Assembly (NCBI GenBank): GCA_963806015.1
Contig: CAWDWM010000001.1
Location: 124,001-188,000 of the forward strand
Source: JAOPZW01 sp963806015
GTDB taxonomy: Bacteria; Actinomycetota; Thermoleophilia; Solirubrobacterales; Solirubrobacteraceae
Direction of reading: 5' to 3'
DNA: 64,000 nt
Part shown: in pieces, positions 15,540 to 23,510 of the stretch
How positions within the stretch are numbered: position 1 is the stretch's first letter
Layout: every line of letters starts with the position of its first letter
Notes under the pieces: generated by a model
Databases searched by the model: none
What the model was told of the DNA's origin: nothing
Seen by the model: the letters and a program-made list of their open reading frames with translations, nothing else
Made by a program: the position numbers and the translations under genes

Positions 15540-17345
15540 TCAGGCCTCGAGCCGGCGCTCGAGCGCCTCGAGCTGCCCCTGCAGCTCGTCGGGCAGCTCG
15601 TCACCGAAGCACGCGAGGTGCTCCTTGAGCTGGGGCAGCTGCTCGCTCAGCGCGTCGGGGTCGACGGTCAGGACCTCCTCGAGGTCCTCCGCCGCGATGT
15701 CGAGGCCGCCCGTGTAGAGGTCGCCGCGGGCGGGCACGAGCCCGAGCGGCGTCTCGTGGGCGTCGGCCTCGCCGGCGCAGCGGCGGAAGACCCACTCGAG
15801 CACGCGCGAGTTCTCGCCGAAGCCCGGCCACAGGAAGCGGCCGTCGGCGTCCTTGCGGAACCAGTTGACGTAGAAGATGCGCGGCAGCTTGTCCGTATCG
15901 CCGCGGCGACCGATCTCCAGCCAGTGCTGGAAGTACTCGGCCATGTTGTAGCCGCAGAACGGCAGCATCGCGAAGGGGTCGAAGCGCAGAGTGCCGACCT
16001 TGCCCGCCGCGGCGGCCGTGGTCTCCGAGCTCATCGTGGCCCCGAGGAAGACGCCGTGCTCCCAGTCGAAGGCCTCGCAGACGAGCGGGATCGTGGTCGC
16101 GCGCCGGCCGCCGAGGAGGATGGCGTCGATGGGGACGCCGGCGGGGTCCTCCCACTCGGGCGCGATCGCCGGGTCCTGCGCCGCGGGGGTGGTGAAGCGG
16201 GAGTTGGGGTGCGCGGCCTTCTCCTCGGAGTCGGGCGTCCAGTCGTTGCCCTTCCAGTCGGTGGCGTGAGCCGGCGGCTCCTTGGTCATGCCCTCCCACC
16301 AGATGTCGCCATCGTCGGTCCGCGCGCAGTTGGTGAAGATCGTGTTGGCGCGGATGGTCGCCATGGCGTTGCGATTGGTCAGCGCGCTGGTGTTCGGCGC
16401 CACGCCGAAGAAGCCGGCCTCGGGATTGATCGCGTAGAGCCGGCCGTCCTCGCCGAACTTCATCCAGGCGATGTCGTCGCCGATGGTCTCCACCGTCCAG
16501 TCCTCGAGCGTCGGGATCAGCATCGCGAGGTTCGTCTTGCCGCACGCGCTGGGGAAGGCGCCCGTGACGTACTTGACGCGCCCGTCGGGCGCGGTGAGCT
16601 TGAGGATGAGCATGTGCTCGGCCATCCAGCCCTCGTCGCGGGCCATGACCGACGCGATGCGCAGGGCCAGGCACTTCTTGCCCAGCAGCGCGTTGCCGCC
16701 GTAGCCCGAGCCGTAGGACCAGATCTCGCGCGTCTCGGGGAAGTGCACGATGTACTTGTTGTCGGCGTTGCACGGCCACGGGACGTCGTCGACGCCCTCG
16801 TTCAGCGGCATCCCGACCGAGTGCAGGCACGGGACGAAGTCGCCGTCCTCGCCCAGCGCCTCGAGGGCGCCCGCGCCCATCCGGGTCATGATCCGCATCG
16901 AGGTGGCGACGTACGCCGAATCGGTGCACTGCACGCCGATGTGGCTCTTGTCCGAGCCGATCGGGCCCATCGAGAAGGGCACGACGTACATCGTGCGCCC
17001 CGTCATCGACCCCCGGAACAGCTCGTCGAGTGTCTCGCGCATCTCCGCCGGGTCGGTCCAGTTGTTCGTGGGCCCGGCATCCTCCTCGCGGGCCGAGCAG
17101 ATGAAGGTGCGGTCCTCGACGCGTGCGACGTCGCCCGGGTCCGAGAGCGCGAGGTAGGAGTTGGGGCGCTTGGCCTCCGACAGGCGCTCGAAGGTGCCGG
17201 CGTCGACCAGCTGCTGGGCGAGGGCGTCGTACTCCTGCGCGGACCCGTCGCACCAGTGGATCGCCTCGGGGGTGGTCAGCTCCGCCACCTGCTCGACCCA
17301 AGCCAAGAGTCTCTCGTGCTTCGTCGGGACTGTCGTCTGCGTCAC
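15540..17345 (-). CDS. pckG: Phosphoenolpyruvate carboxykinase (GTP)
   Basis: A 601-aa GTP-dependent PEPCK interconverting oxaloacetate and PEP, a gluconeogenic and anaplerotic node enzyme in the cytosol. Family motifs are intact: the P-loop with active-site cysteine in GAFPSACGKTNLAM, the metal and substrate loops around CTDSAYVATSMRI and SYGSGYGGNALLGKKC, ILLGGRRATTIPL, and the nucleotide-binding FGEN segment (WPGFGENSRVLEWVF). The length is normal. GTG 17345 is chosen as start, with AGGAG 12 nt upstream; no ATG lies nearby. The gene stands alone, flanked by convergent and parallel genes, and is the nearest central-carbon gene to the malyl-CoA lyase operon. Confidence 0.97.
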   Translation of the reverse strand: MTQTTVPTKHERLLAWVEQVAELTTPEAIHWCDGSAQEYDALAQQLVDAGTFERLSEAKRPNSYLALSDPGDVARVEDRTFICSAREEDAGPTNNWTDPAEMRETLDELFRGSMTGRTMYVVPFSMGPIGSDKSHIGVQCTDSAYVATSMRIMTRMGAGALEALGEDGDFVPCLHSVGMPLNEGVDDVPWPCNADNKYIVHFPETREIWSYGSGYGGNALLGKKCLALRIASVMARDEGWMAEHMLILKLTAPDGRVKYVTGAFPSACGKTNLAMLIPTLEDWTVETIGDDIAWMKFGEDGRLYAINPEAGFFGVAPNTSALTNRNAMATIRANTIFTNCARTDDGDIWWEGMTKEPPAHATDWKGNDWTPDSEEKAAHPNSRFTTPAAQDPAIAPEWEDPAGVPIDAILLGGRRATTIPLVCEAFDWEHGVFLGATMSSETTAAAAGKVGTLRFDPFAMLPFCGYNMAEYFQHWLEIGRRGDTDKLPRIFYVNWFRKDADGRFLWPGFGENSRVLEWVFRRCAGEADAHETPLGLVPARGDLYTGGLDIAAEDLEEVLTVDPDALSEQLPQLKEHLACFGDELPDELQGQLEALERRLEA

Positions 17346-17457
17346 GTGGTGGGTCAACTCCTGAGGTTCGCGGTCGGGCCGGGCATTGTGGCGCACCCGC
17401 GAGAGGGTCCGCCCCATCAGATCGATGGGGATCAGGGTATTCGCCCCTACGACCCGA

Positions 17458-17856
17458 TTACTCCCTCAGTTCGAACCAGACGCACGTGCCGCGCTCGCAG
17501 GAGTCCATGCCCCAGCGATGCGACAGCGCGTCGACGAGCAGCAGGCCCCGCCCGCCCGTGGCCGTCGGAGGCGGCGCGGGACGCATGGTGGGAACCGTCT
17601 CGCCGCGGGCGCGATCGCAGACCTCGACGCGTGTCGTGGAGCCGTCGTTCGCCGCCCGCACCCGGATCGCCTCTTGGCCGGTGTGCCCGGCGTGACGGAT
17701 GCTGTTGGTCACCAGCTCGCTCACGAGCAGCAGCGCATCGGGCTCGCTCGCAGCGCCGAACATTCCCGCCGAGTGCAGCGCCCGGCGGGCGGATCCGGCC
17801 GCCCGCGGGATCGGATCGAGGAACAACTCCATGGCGATCCCGGGCGTGACATCCAT
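17458..17856 (-). CDS. ATP-binding anti-sigma/serine kinase-like protein (RsbW-type HATPase)
   Basis: A 132-aa GHKL ATPase domain of the small RsbW/SpoIIAB-like kind common in actinobacteria. The N box is LLVSELVTNSIRHAG, the G1-like region is VEVCDRARG, and the G2 box is TGGRGLLLVDALSHRWG. Such proteins phosphorylate anti-sigma antagonists or sequester sigma factors. No antagonist or sigma gene is adjacent, so the partner is unknown. It lies 49 bp behind the MaoC gene on the same strand and may be read with it. Confidence 0.88.
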   Translation of the reverse strand: MDVTPGIAMELFLDPIPRAAGSARRALHSAGMFGAASEPDALLLVSELVTNSIRHAGHTGQEAIRVRAANDGSTTRVEVCDRARGETVPTMRPAPPPTATGGRGLLLVDALSHRWGMDSCERGTCVWFELRE

Positions 17857-17905
17857 TCAGGGCTGGACCTACCCGTTCGGGCAGTTACCTACGCAATTTT
17901 CCGGT

Positions 17906-18466
17906 TTATTCGACGTTGCCGCCAGGGCCATCGACGGCGTGGCCCGGCGTCCCGGCCTCGCGCCGGGGTACGAGGACGAGGCGCTTGAACTCGGCCACGA
18001 GGACGCCGTCCTGGTTGTGGACGCGGGTGTGGACCCGCACCGTCCCGCGATCGGGCTTGGACTGCGACTCGCGCTTCTCGAGCACCTCGGACTCCACGAA
18101 CAGCGTGTCCCCGTGGAAGACCGGCGCGGGGTGCTTGAGCTCCTCGGTGGCGAGATTGGCGATCGCCTTGCCCGAGACGTCGGACACGCTCATCCCCAGC
18201 GCCAGCGAGTAGACCAGCGGCCCGACGACCACGTTGCGTCCCTGCTGGGAGTGCGCGGCGTAGACGTCGTTGATGTGCAGCGGGTGGTGGTTCATGGTGA
18301 TCAGGCAGAAGAGGTGATCGTCGGCCTCGGTCACCGTCTTGGCGGGCCAGTGCTTGTAGACGGCCCCGACCTCGAACTCCTCGAGGTAGCGGCCGTACGG
18401 ATGCGACCCGCTGGCCTCGCGGGCGGCCTGATCTGTCTCTAGCGCCGGAGACGTGGTGTCGGACAT
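17906..18466 (-). CDS. MaoC-family acyl-CoA dehydratase/hydratase
   Basis: A 186-aa single hot-dog domain protein. The MaoC hydratase-2 signature is present: FEVGAVYKHWPAKTVTEADDHLFCLITMNHHPLHIND, with the catalytic Asp and His in the LTMNxxPLH-type segment, then GPLVYSLALGMSVSD and APVFHGDTLFVESEV. Close relatives hydrate mesaconyl- or other enoyl-CoA esters and sit next to CitE-like lyases. Here the malyl-CoA lyase operon starts about 770 bp away on the opposite strand. Dehydration of beta-methylmalyl-CoA or a similar ester is an inference from that context. GGGAG 9 nt before ATG 18466 supports the start. Confidence 0.88.
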   Translation of the reverse strand: MSDTTSPALETDQAAREASGSHPYGRYLEEFEVGAVYKHWPAKTVTEADDHLFCLITMNHHPLHINDVYAAHSQQGRNVVVGPLVYSLALGMSVSDVSGKAIANLATEELKHPAPVFHGDTLFVESEVLEKRESQSKPDRGTVRVHTRVHNQDGVLVAEFKRLVLVPRREAGTPGHAVDGPGGNVE

Positions 18467-18503
18467 CGTGTTCGCTCCCTTGTCTGCTGGGCCGGGCAGT
18501 CAA

Positions 18504-19178
18504 TCATGCGCGCTCGGGGCAGGCCGCCGTCGGCGGCGGGCACACGATCGACGGCACCGCGCGCGGCGACGTCGGACACGGCGGGGGGCAGGGCTTGCGC
18601 GGCGGCGGCAGGGGCGCCGCGACCAGCGGCGGCGCGACGGCCTGGCGGAAGGCCGGATCGACGGGCCGCCGGCACGCGGCGGCGAGCGCCTGGGCGATGG
18701 TCGCCCGGGCGCCGAAGCCCGGCGGCGCGCTGCCGCCGCGCAGCGCGAAGCGCAGGTCGCCGACCCCCAGCGCGCCCAGCGCGCACGCGCCAGGCGCCTT
18801 CCCGGGAGCGCCCGCGAGCACGTTCCGCGCCTGGCTGACGACGGGCGCGCGCATGCTCCGCGACGGCCGCGTCCCCAGCAGGATGTGGCCGAGGTCGGGC
18901 GCCTGGGAGCCGCGCGGGCGGCGGTTGACGACCGCGACGAGCGCGACGAGCGCACGGCGCGGCTGGTGGCGCGGCAGGGCGACGGCGACGTAGTCGAGCC
19001 CCGTGGGGCCGGCGAGCGTCACCTTCAGCGCCGGCCTTCGCCCATGAGGCACCGCGTAGCGCACCTGGGCGAGCGTCACGTCGAACTGGGCCGGGGTGCT
19101 CAGACGAACCCGGTGGGCCTGGGCCGCAGCGGGGGAGGCGAGAGAGACGACGAGTGCGGCGAGCAGGACTCGGCGCAT
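18504..19178 (-). CDS. Secreted protein of unknown function with Pro/Cys-rich C-terminus
   Basis: A 224-aa exported protein. Residues 1-21 form a signal peptide (MRRVLLAALVVSLASPAAAQA). The mature part begins with a beta-rich stretch (VRLSTPAQFDVTLAQVRYAVP, VTLAGPTGLDYVAVALPRH), and contains a basic segment around VVNRRPRGSQAPDLGH. The C-terminal 50 residues are Pro-rich with four cysteines (KPCPPPCPTSP, IVCPPPTAACPERA). I do not recognise the family. It lies 37 bp upstream of the MaoC gene on the same strand, and its 5' side faces the malyl-CoA lyase promoter. ATG 19178 fits the signal peptide better than an upstream extension. Confidence 0.7.
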   Translation of the reverse strand: MRRVLLAALVVSLASPAAAQAHRVRLSTPAQFDVTLAQVRYAVPHGRRPALKVTLAGPTGLDYVAVALPRHQPRRALVALVAVVNRRPRGSQAPDLGHILLGTRPSRSMRAPVVSQARNVLAGAPGKAPGACALGALGVGDLRFALRGGSAPPGFGARATIAQALAAACRRPVDPAFRQAVAPPLVAAPLPPPRKPCPPPCPTSPRAVPSIVCPPPTAACPERA

Positions 19179-19204
19179 GCCCCGAAGGAATAGCACCGCA
19201 GCAA

Positions 19205-19222
19205 ATTGACTGGCGAGTCAAT
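19205..19222. promoter_or_regulatory. Perfect dyad ATTGACT-GGCG-AGTCAAT at the malyl-CoA lyase promoter
   Basis: The 18-bp sequence ATTGACTGGCGAGTCAAT has 7-bp perfect arms with a 4-bp spacer. It ends on the first base of the TATCGT box of the lyase operon, so a bound protein would block the promoter. The TTGACT-N-AGTCAA form resembles TetR-family operators of acyl-CoA metabolism, but no regulator gene is adjacent. Confidence 0.6.
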
Positions 19223-19227
19223 ATCGT
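19222..19227 (+). promoter_or_regulatory. Putative -10 box (TATCGT) of the malyl-CoA lyase operon
   Basis: TATCGT lies 8 nt before ATG 19236, which suggests a leaderless operon message. It abuts the 18-bp dyad at 19205-19222. Confidence 0.42.
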
Positions 19228-19235
19228 CTCCTGAC

Positions 19236-20300
19236 ATGCGCAACCCCCGCGACTTCCTCAAGCCGCTGGCCATCGGGGCGCCCGCACCGCCGGCCGAGAT
19301 CCCGTTCCGGCCCTCGCGGATGATCCACTTCCTGGACTTCTCCAACGAGAAGATGGTGGCCAAGGCCGCCGACATCGCCACCAGGACCGACATCCTGCTC
19401 GGCAACCTGGAGGACGCGGTCCCGATCGATCGCAAGGAGGCCGCGCTGGCCGGCCTGCTGCGCGTGGGGCGCGACATCGAGCTCGGCTCGACCGCGCTGT
19501 GGACGCGGGTCAACGCGCTGGAGTCGCCGTGGGTGCTCGACGAGCTCACGCAGCTGGTGAGCGAGATCGGCCATCGCCTCGACGTGATCATGGTCCCCAA
19601 GGTCGAGGGGCCGTGGGACATCCACTACGTCGATCGCCTGCTCGCCCAGCTCGAGGCCAAGGCCGGCCTGGAGCGCCCGATCCTCGTCCACGCGATCCTC
19701 GAGACCTCCCTTGGCGTGACGAATCTCGAGGAGATCGCCACCGCCAGCCCGCGCATGCAGGGGATGAGCTTCGGCCCGGCCGACCTGGCCGCCTCGCGGC
19801 GCATGAAGACGACCCGAGTGGGCGGCGGGCACCCCGGCTACCGGGTGATCGAGGATCCCGACCCCGAAGCGCCGGACGCGCCGCGGGCCAGCGCGCAGCA
19901 GGACCCATGGCACTACTCGATCGCGCGCATGGTCGACGCCTGCACCGCGGCGGGGATCCTGCCCTTCTACGGCCCCTTCGGCGACATCAAGGACGTCGTG
20001 GGCTGCGAGACGCAGTTCCGCGCCGCCTTCCTGCTCGGCTGCGTCGGCGCGTGGTCGCTGCACCCGGTGCAGATCGACCTCGCCAAGAAGGTCTTCTCGC
20101 CCGACCCCGAGGAGGTCGCCTTCGCCAAGAAGGTCATCGAGGCGATCCCCGACGGCGCCGGCGTGCACATGATCGACGGCAAGATGCAGGACGACGCGAC
20201 CTGGAAGCAGTGCCGGGTGATGGTCGACCTCGCCGAGATGCTGGCGGCCAAGGACCCCGAGCTGGCCGAGGCGTACGGGATGGCCGGAGCGCCGGCGTGA
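19236..20300 (+). CDS. mcl: L-malyl-CoA / beta-methylmalyl-CoA lyase (CitE-like, HpcH/HpaI superfamily)
   Basis: A 354-aa lyase that would cleave malyl-CoA to acetyl-CoA and glyoxylate, or the methyl analogue to propionyl-CoA and glyoxylate. It strongly resembles the Chloroflexus-type Mcl as I know it: FLKPLAIGAPAPP, LGNLEDAVPIDRKEAA, LDVIMVPKVEGPWDIHYVD, MSFGPADLAASRRMKTTRVG, GPFGDIKDVVGCETQFRAAF and HMIDGKMQDDATWKQ. Acidic metal ligands are in LEDA and GPADLA. A loop around 205-225 (DPDPEAPDAPRAS) is slightly expanded. ATG 19236 is the first start of a four-gene operon whose members overlap by four bases. Citramalyl-CoA cleavage is an alternative, less likely given the close match. Confidence 0.93.
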   Translation: MRNPRDFLKPLAIGAPAPPAEIPFRPSRMIHFLDFSNEKMVAKAADIATRTDILLGNLEDAVPIDRKEAALAGLLRVGRDIELGSTALWTRVNALESPWVLDELTQLVSEIGHRLDVIMVPKVEGPWDIHYVDRLLAQLEAKAGLERPILVHAILETSLGVTNLEEIATASPRMQGMSFGPADLAASRRMKTTRVGGGHPGYRVIEDPDPEAPDAPRASAQQDPWHYSIARMVDACTAAGILPFYGPFGDIKDVVGCETQFRAAFLLGCVGAWSLHPVQIDLAKKVFSPDPEEVAFAKKVIEAIPDGAGVHMIDGKMQDDATWKQCRVMVDLAEMLAAKDPELAEAYGMAGAPA

Positions 20301-21496
20301 GGTTCTTCGAGTACGAGGCGCGCGAGATCGTCAAGCGGGCCGGGATCCCGGTCACCGACTTCGGCTTCGCCACCACGCCCCAGGAGGCGCGCGAGATCGC
20401 CGTGCGGATCGGCGAGCCCGTGGTCATCAAGTCCCAGGTGCTCACCGGCGGGCGGATGAAGGCCGGCGGGGTGCAGTTCGCCGACACCCCCGACGAGGGG
20501 GCGCAGAAGGCCGAGCACGTCCTCGCCCTGGAGATCAACGGCCACATGCCGCGCGGCGTGCTCGTCGACCCCAAGGCGAGCGTCAAGCAGGAGTACTACG
20601 CCGGCGTCGTGTGGGACGGCATCCGCAAGCAGCCGGTGATGCTGTTCAGCGACATGGGCGGCATCGACATCGAGGAGGTGGCCGAGAGCCACCCCGACCA
20701 CGTCGGCCGCGGGCACTTCTCGAACATCCTGCCGCTCAGCGACTACCAGGCCAAGCAGGTCGTCGCCTCGGTAGGCGTCACCGGATCGCGGCTGAACAAG
20801 CTCGTGCCGATCCTCACCGCGCTGGCGCGCCTGTTCGTCGAGCGCGACATGACGCTGGCCGAGATCAACCCGCTCGGCGAGCTCGAGGACGGATCGTTCG
20901 TGGCCCTCGACGCGCACATGGACATGGAGAACGAGGCCCGCCCGCGCCAGGCCGTCCTGCTCGACGAGCTCGGCGTCGGCGAGGAGGAGACGCGCCAGGC
21001 CCGCGAGGCGACCGCGTTCGAGCTCGCCGGCGAGGCGGTCGACGGCATGGACCACCGCGGCGTGGCGGGCAACGTGACCGAGTTCGACGGCGACCTCGGC
21101 CTGGTCATCGGCGCCGGCGGCGGCTCGCTGACGCTCTTCGACGCCGTCCGCGCCCACGGGGGCAAGCCCGCCAACTACTGCGAGATCGGCGGCAACCCCA
21201 GCGTGCGCAAGGCGTGCGGGCTGGCCAAGCTGGTGCTCGAGAAGCCCGGCGTGGACAAGATCGCGGTGATGATGTCGATCGTCTCCAACACGCGGGTCGA
21301 CATCGTCGCGCGTGGGGTCATCAAGGCGTGCCTGGAGCTCGGCTACGACCCCGCGGAGAAGATCTCGATCTTCCGCATCCCGGGCGCCTGGGAGGAGGAG
21401 GGCTTCAAGATCCTCCAGCGCTACGGCGTGCGCTACGCCGATCGCTCGACCTCGCTGCACGACGCGGCCCGGATGGCGGTGCAGGGCGCCCAATGA
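20297..21496 (+). CDS. mtkA: Acyl-CoA ligase (ADP-forming) beta subunit, probably malate-CoA ligase MtkA
   Basis: A 399-aa SucC-like subunit with an ATP-grasp domain (about 1-235: FFEYEAREIVKRAGIPV, VVIKSQVLTGGRMKAGG, RGVLVDPKASVKQEYY, LAEINPLGELEDGSFVALDAHMDMEN) and a CoA-ligase domain (about 250-399: GLVIGAGGGSLTLFDAV, CEIGGNPS). It couples ATP hydrolysis to thioester formation. Location directly after the malyl-CoA lyase, with a GTGA overlap, argues for malate rather than succinate as substrate, as in the serine-cycle mtkAB-mcl arrangement. Sequence alone does not separate the two. Start GTG 20297 overlaps the lyase stop. Confidence 0.88.
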   Translation: MRFFEYEAREIVKRAGIPVTDFGFATTPQEAREIAVRIGEPVVIKSQVLTGGRMKAGGVQFADTPDEGAQKAEHVLALEINGHMPRGVLVDPKASVKQEYYAGVVWDGIRKQPVMLFSDMGGIDIEEVAESHPDHVGRGHFSNILPLSDYQAKQVVASVGVTGSRLNKLVPILTALARLFVERDMTLAEINPLGELEDGSFVALDAHMDMENEARPRQAVLLDELGVGEEETRQAREATAFELAGEAVDGMDHRGVAGNVTEFDGDLGLVIGAGGGSLTLFDAVRAHGGKPANYCEIGGNPSVRKACGLAKLVLEKPGVDKIAVMMSIVSNTRVDIVARGVIKACLELGYDPAEKISIFRIPGAWEEEGFKILQRYGVRYADRSTSLHDAARMAVQGAQ

Positions 21497-22416
21497 GCAT
21501 CCTCATCGACGAGACCACGACGTTCATCGTCCAGGGCATCACCGGGCGCGAGGCGGTCAACCTCACGCGCGAGTGCCTGGACTACGGCAAGGGCGCGCAG
21601 GTGGTGGGCGGCGTCACCCCGGGGCGCAAGGGCCGCGACGTGCACGGCGTGCCGGTCTTCGACACCGTCGACCAGGCGGTCGCCCACCACGGGCGCCCGA
21701 TCGACGGCTCGGTGGTCACCGTCCCCCCCGCCTTCACCAAGGACGCCGTCTTCGAGGCGATCGAGAACGGCGTCAAGCTCGTCGTCATCGTCACCGAGCG
21801 CATCCCACGCCGCGACGTGGCCGAGATGGTCGAGCTCGCCTCGCTGCGCGGCGCGCGCATCATCGGCCCCAACTGCCTGGGGATCATCGTCCCCGACGTG
21901 ATCAAGATGGGCGGCATCGGCGGCCCGGCCAAGGACGCGGCCAAGTCTTATACGCGCGGACCGATCGGCGTCATCTCGCGCTCGGGCGGGATGACGACCG
22001 AGATGTCCTCGACGCTGAGCGCCGCGGGCCTGGGCCAGTCGACGGCCGTCTCGATCGGCGGCGACGCGATCATCGGCTCGACCTACGCCGAGCTCATGCC
22101 GCTCTTCGAGGCCGACGAGCACACCGAGGGCATCGTCATCTACACCGAGCCCGGCGGGCGCATGGAGGCCGAGCTGGCGCGCTGGGTGACCGAGAACGAC
22201 TCGCGGCTGCCGATCGTCGCCTTCATGGCCGGGCGCTTCATGGACGAGATGCCGGGCATGAGCTTCGGCCACGCCGGCACCATCGTCGAGGGCAAGGAGG
22301 ACACGGCGGGCGAGAAGATCGCGCGCCTGGCCGAGGCGGGGATCACCGTCGCCGAGGAGATCTCCGAGATCCCGACGATCATGAAGACGAAGCTGGCCGA
22401 GAGGAGCGGCGTGTGA
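21493..22416 (+). CDS. mtkB: Acyl-CoA ligase (ADP-forming) alpha subunit, probably malate-CoA ligase MtkB
   Basis: A 307-aa SucD-like subunit that binds CoA and carries the phosphohistidine. Seen: FIVQGITGREAVNLTRECLDYG (Rossmann CoA-binding fold), VVGGVTPGRKG, GPNCLGIIVPD, GVISRSGGMTTEMS, SIGGDAIIGSTY and the phospho-His region SFGHAGTIVEGKEDTAGEK. It pairs with the preceding beta subunit (ATGA overlap at 21493). The protein is slightly longer at the C-terminus than typical SucD (ISEIPTIMKTKLAERSGV). The context again points to malate activation. Confidence 0.9.
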   Translation: MSILIDETTTFIVQGITGREAVNLTRECLDYGKGAQVVGGVTPGRKGRDVHGVPVFDTVDQAVAHHGRPIDGSVVTVPPAFTKDAVFEAIENGVKLVVIVTERIPRRDVAEMVELASLRGARIIGPNCLGIIVPDVIKMGGIGGPAKDAAKSYTRGPIGVISRSGGMTTEMSSTLSAAGLGQSTAVSIGGDAIIGSTYAELMPLFEADEHTEGIVIYTEPGGRMEAELARWVTENDSRLPIVAFMAGRFMDEMPGMSFGHAGTIVEGKEDTAGEKIARLAEAGITVAEEISEIPTIMKTKLAERSGV

Positions 22417-22661
22417 GGGCCGACGGCATCTTCATCGGGGTCGAGGTCGACGACGCCGTCGCGAGCGACGCGGCCGTGGCGGCCAGGCTGGCCGAGGTCT
22501 GCCCCGTCGACATCTACGCCGTCGAGCACGGCCACGTGGTCCTCGTCGAGGAGAACCTCGACGAGTGCGTGCTCTGCGGATTGTGCCTGGAGGCCGCGCC
22601 GCAGGGCGCGGTCGGAGTCCTCAAGCTCTACGACGCCGGCGCCGCGCTGCAGCGCGCCTGA
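22413..22661 (+). CDS. Single-cluster ferredoxin-like protein (FixX-type) ending the malyl-CoA operon
   Basis: An 82-aa protein with four cysteines: C30 in CPVDIYAV, then C52-x2-C55-x2-C58 (CVLCGLC). This order, CP first and CxxCxxC about 20 residues later, matches FixX-like ferredoxins that serve electron-transferring flavoproteins and have one [4Fe-4S] cluster. The first 28 residues are acidic and unlike classic ferredoxins. Start GTG 22413 overlaps the ligase stop. Nothing in malyl-CoA chemistry requires an electron carrier, so its presence as the fourth coupled gene is unexplained. No etfAB or dehydrogenase is adjacent. Confidence 0.8.
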   Translation: MRADGIFIGVEVDDAVASDAAVAARLAEVCPVDIYAVEHGHVVLVEENLDECVLCGLCLEAAPQGAVGVLKLYDAGAALQRA

Positions 22662-22718
22662 GCCCGCCCGCGCAGAACTGGCGCGCACGCCCACGCCCCG
22701 ACTGGGAGACTGGTCAGG

Positions 22719-23471
22719 ATGCCTGAGCTTCCGGAGGCTGAACGTGCCCGCTCTGCGATCGAGAGCGGTGCGCTCCTCCGGCGCATCGTGGCGGTCGATG
22801 ACCGCGACGGCTACGTCTGCCGCCCGCACGCGCCCGGCGAGATCGCCGATGCGCTGATCGGGCGCGAGCTGACCGCGGCGCACCGCCAGGGCAAGGCGAT
22901 GTGGGTGGAGACCTCCGACGACGGACCGGTGCTCGGGCTGCACCTCGGGATGGCGGGGCGCATCGCGATCGACGAGGAGCCCTCGCCCAACGGATGGGAT
23001 CGCTTCGTCGTGCACTTCGAGGACGGCGGCACCCTGGCCCTGCGCGACAAGCGCCGGCTGGGCCGGGCGCGACTGGAGCCCGACCTCGCCGCCCTGGGGC
23101 CCGACGCCGCCGAGATCGGGCGCGAGGAGTTCCGCGAGCGCGTGGGCCGCGGCAGCGCTCCGCTGAAGGCACGGCTCATGGACCAGGCGGTGGTGGCCGG
23201 CGTGGGCAACCTGCTGGCCGACGAGATCCTCTGGCGCGCACGACTGGATCCGCGCCGGCCCGCCGGCGAGCTCAGCACCGACGAGCTGGACCGCGCGCGC
23301 CGCGAGGTGCGCGCCGCGATGCGCTCGGCGCTGCGCCGCGGCGGCGCCCACACGGGCGACGTCATCGCCGCGCGGCGGCGTGGGGCCGCCTGTCCGCGCT
23401 GCGGCACCGAGATGGCCCGCGCGACGGTCGGCGGCCGGACGACCTTCTGGTGCCCCGCGGAGCAGCGCTGA
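22719..23471 (+). CDS. Formamidopyrimidine-DNA glycosylase/endonuclease VIII-like protein with incomplete zinc finger
   Basis: A 250-aa base-excision repair enzyme of the Fpg/Nei family. After Met removal the N-terminus is PELPEAE, giving the catalytic proline and glutamate. The beta sandwich (LHLGMAGRIAID, RFVVHFEDGGTLALRDKRRLGRARL), the H2TH region (LKARLMDQAVVAGVGNLLADEILW) and a C-terminal zinc-finger segment follow. That finger reads CPRCG, then FWCPAEQR: the fourth ligand, normally the Cys of CPxCQ, is Glu, so only three cysteines remain. The overall length is a little short of the usual 270-290. Start ATG 22719. Confidence 0.9.
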   Translation: MPELPEAERARSAIESGALLRRIVAVDDRDGYVCRPHAPGEIADALIGRELTAAHRQGKAMWVETSDDGPVLGLHLGMAGRIAIDEEPSPNGWDRFVVHFEDGGTLALRDKRRLGRARLEPDLAALGPDAAEIGREEFRERVGRGSAPLKARLMDQAVVAGVGNLLADEILWRARLDPRRPAGELSTDELDRARREVRAAMRSALRRGGAHTGDVIAARRRGAACPRCGTEMARATVGGRTTFWCPAEQR

Positions 23472-23510
23472 CGATGCGATCGAGGACATAGGACGCGAGG
23501 GGGGAGCTCG

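Noticed and set aside
20297..22416. Housekeeping succinyl-CoA synthetase (sucCD) label
   Set aside because: It remains possible from sequence, but the coupled malyl-CoA lyase and ferredoxin and the absence of other TCA genes make malate-CoA ligase more likely.
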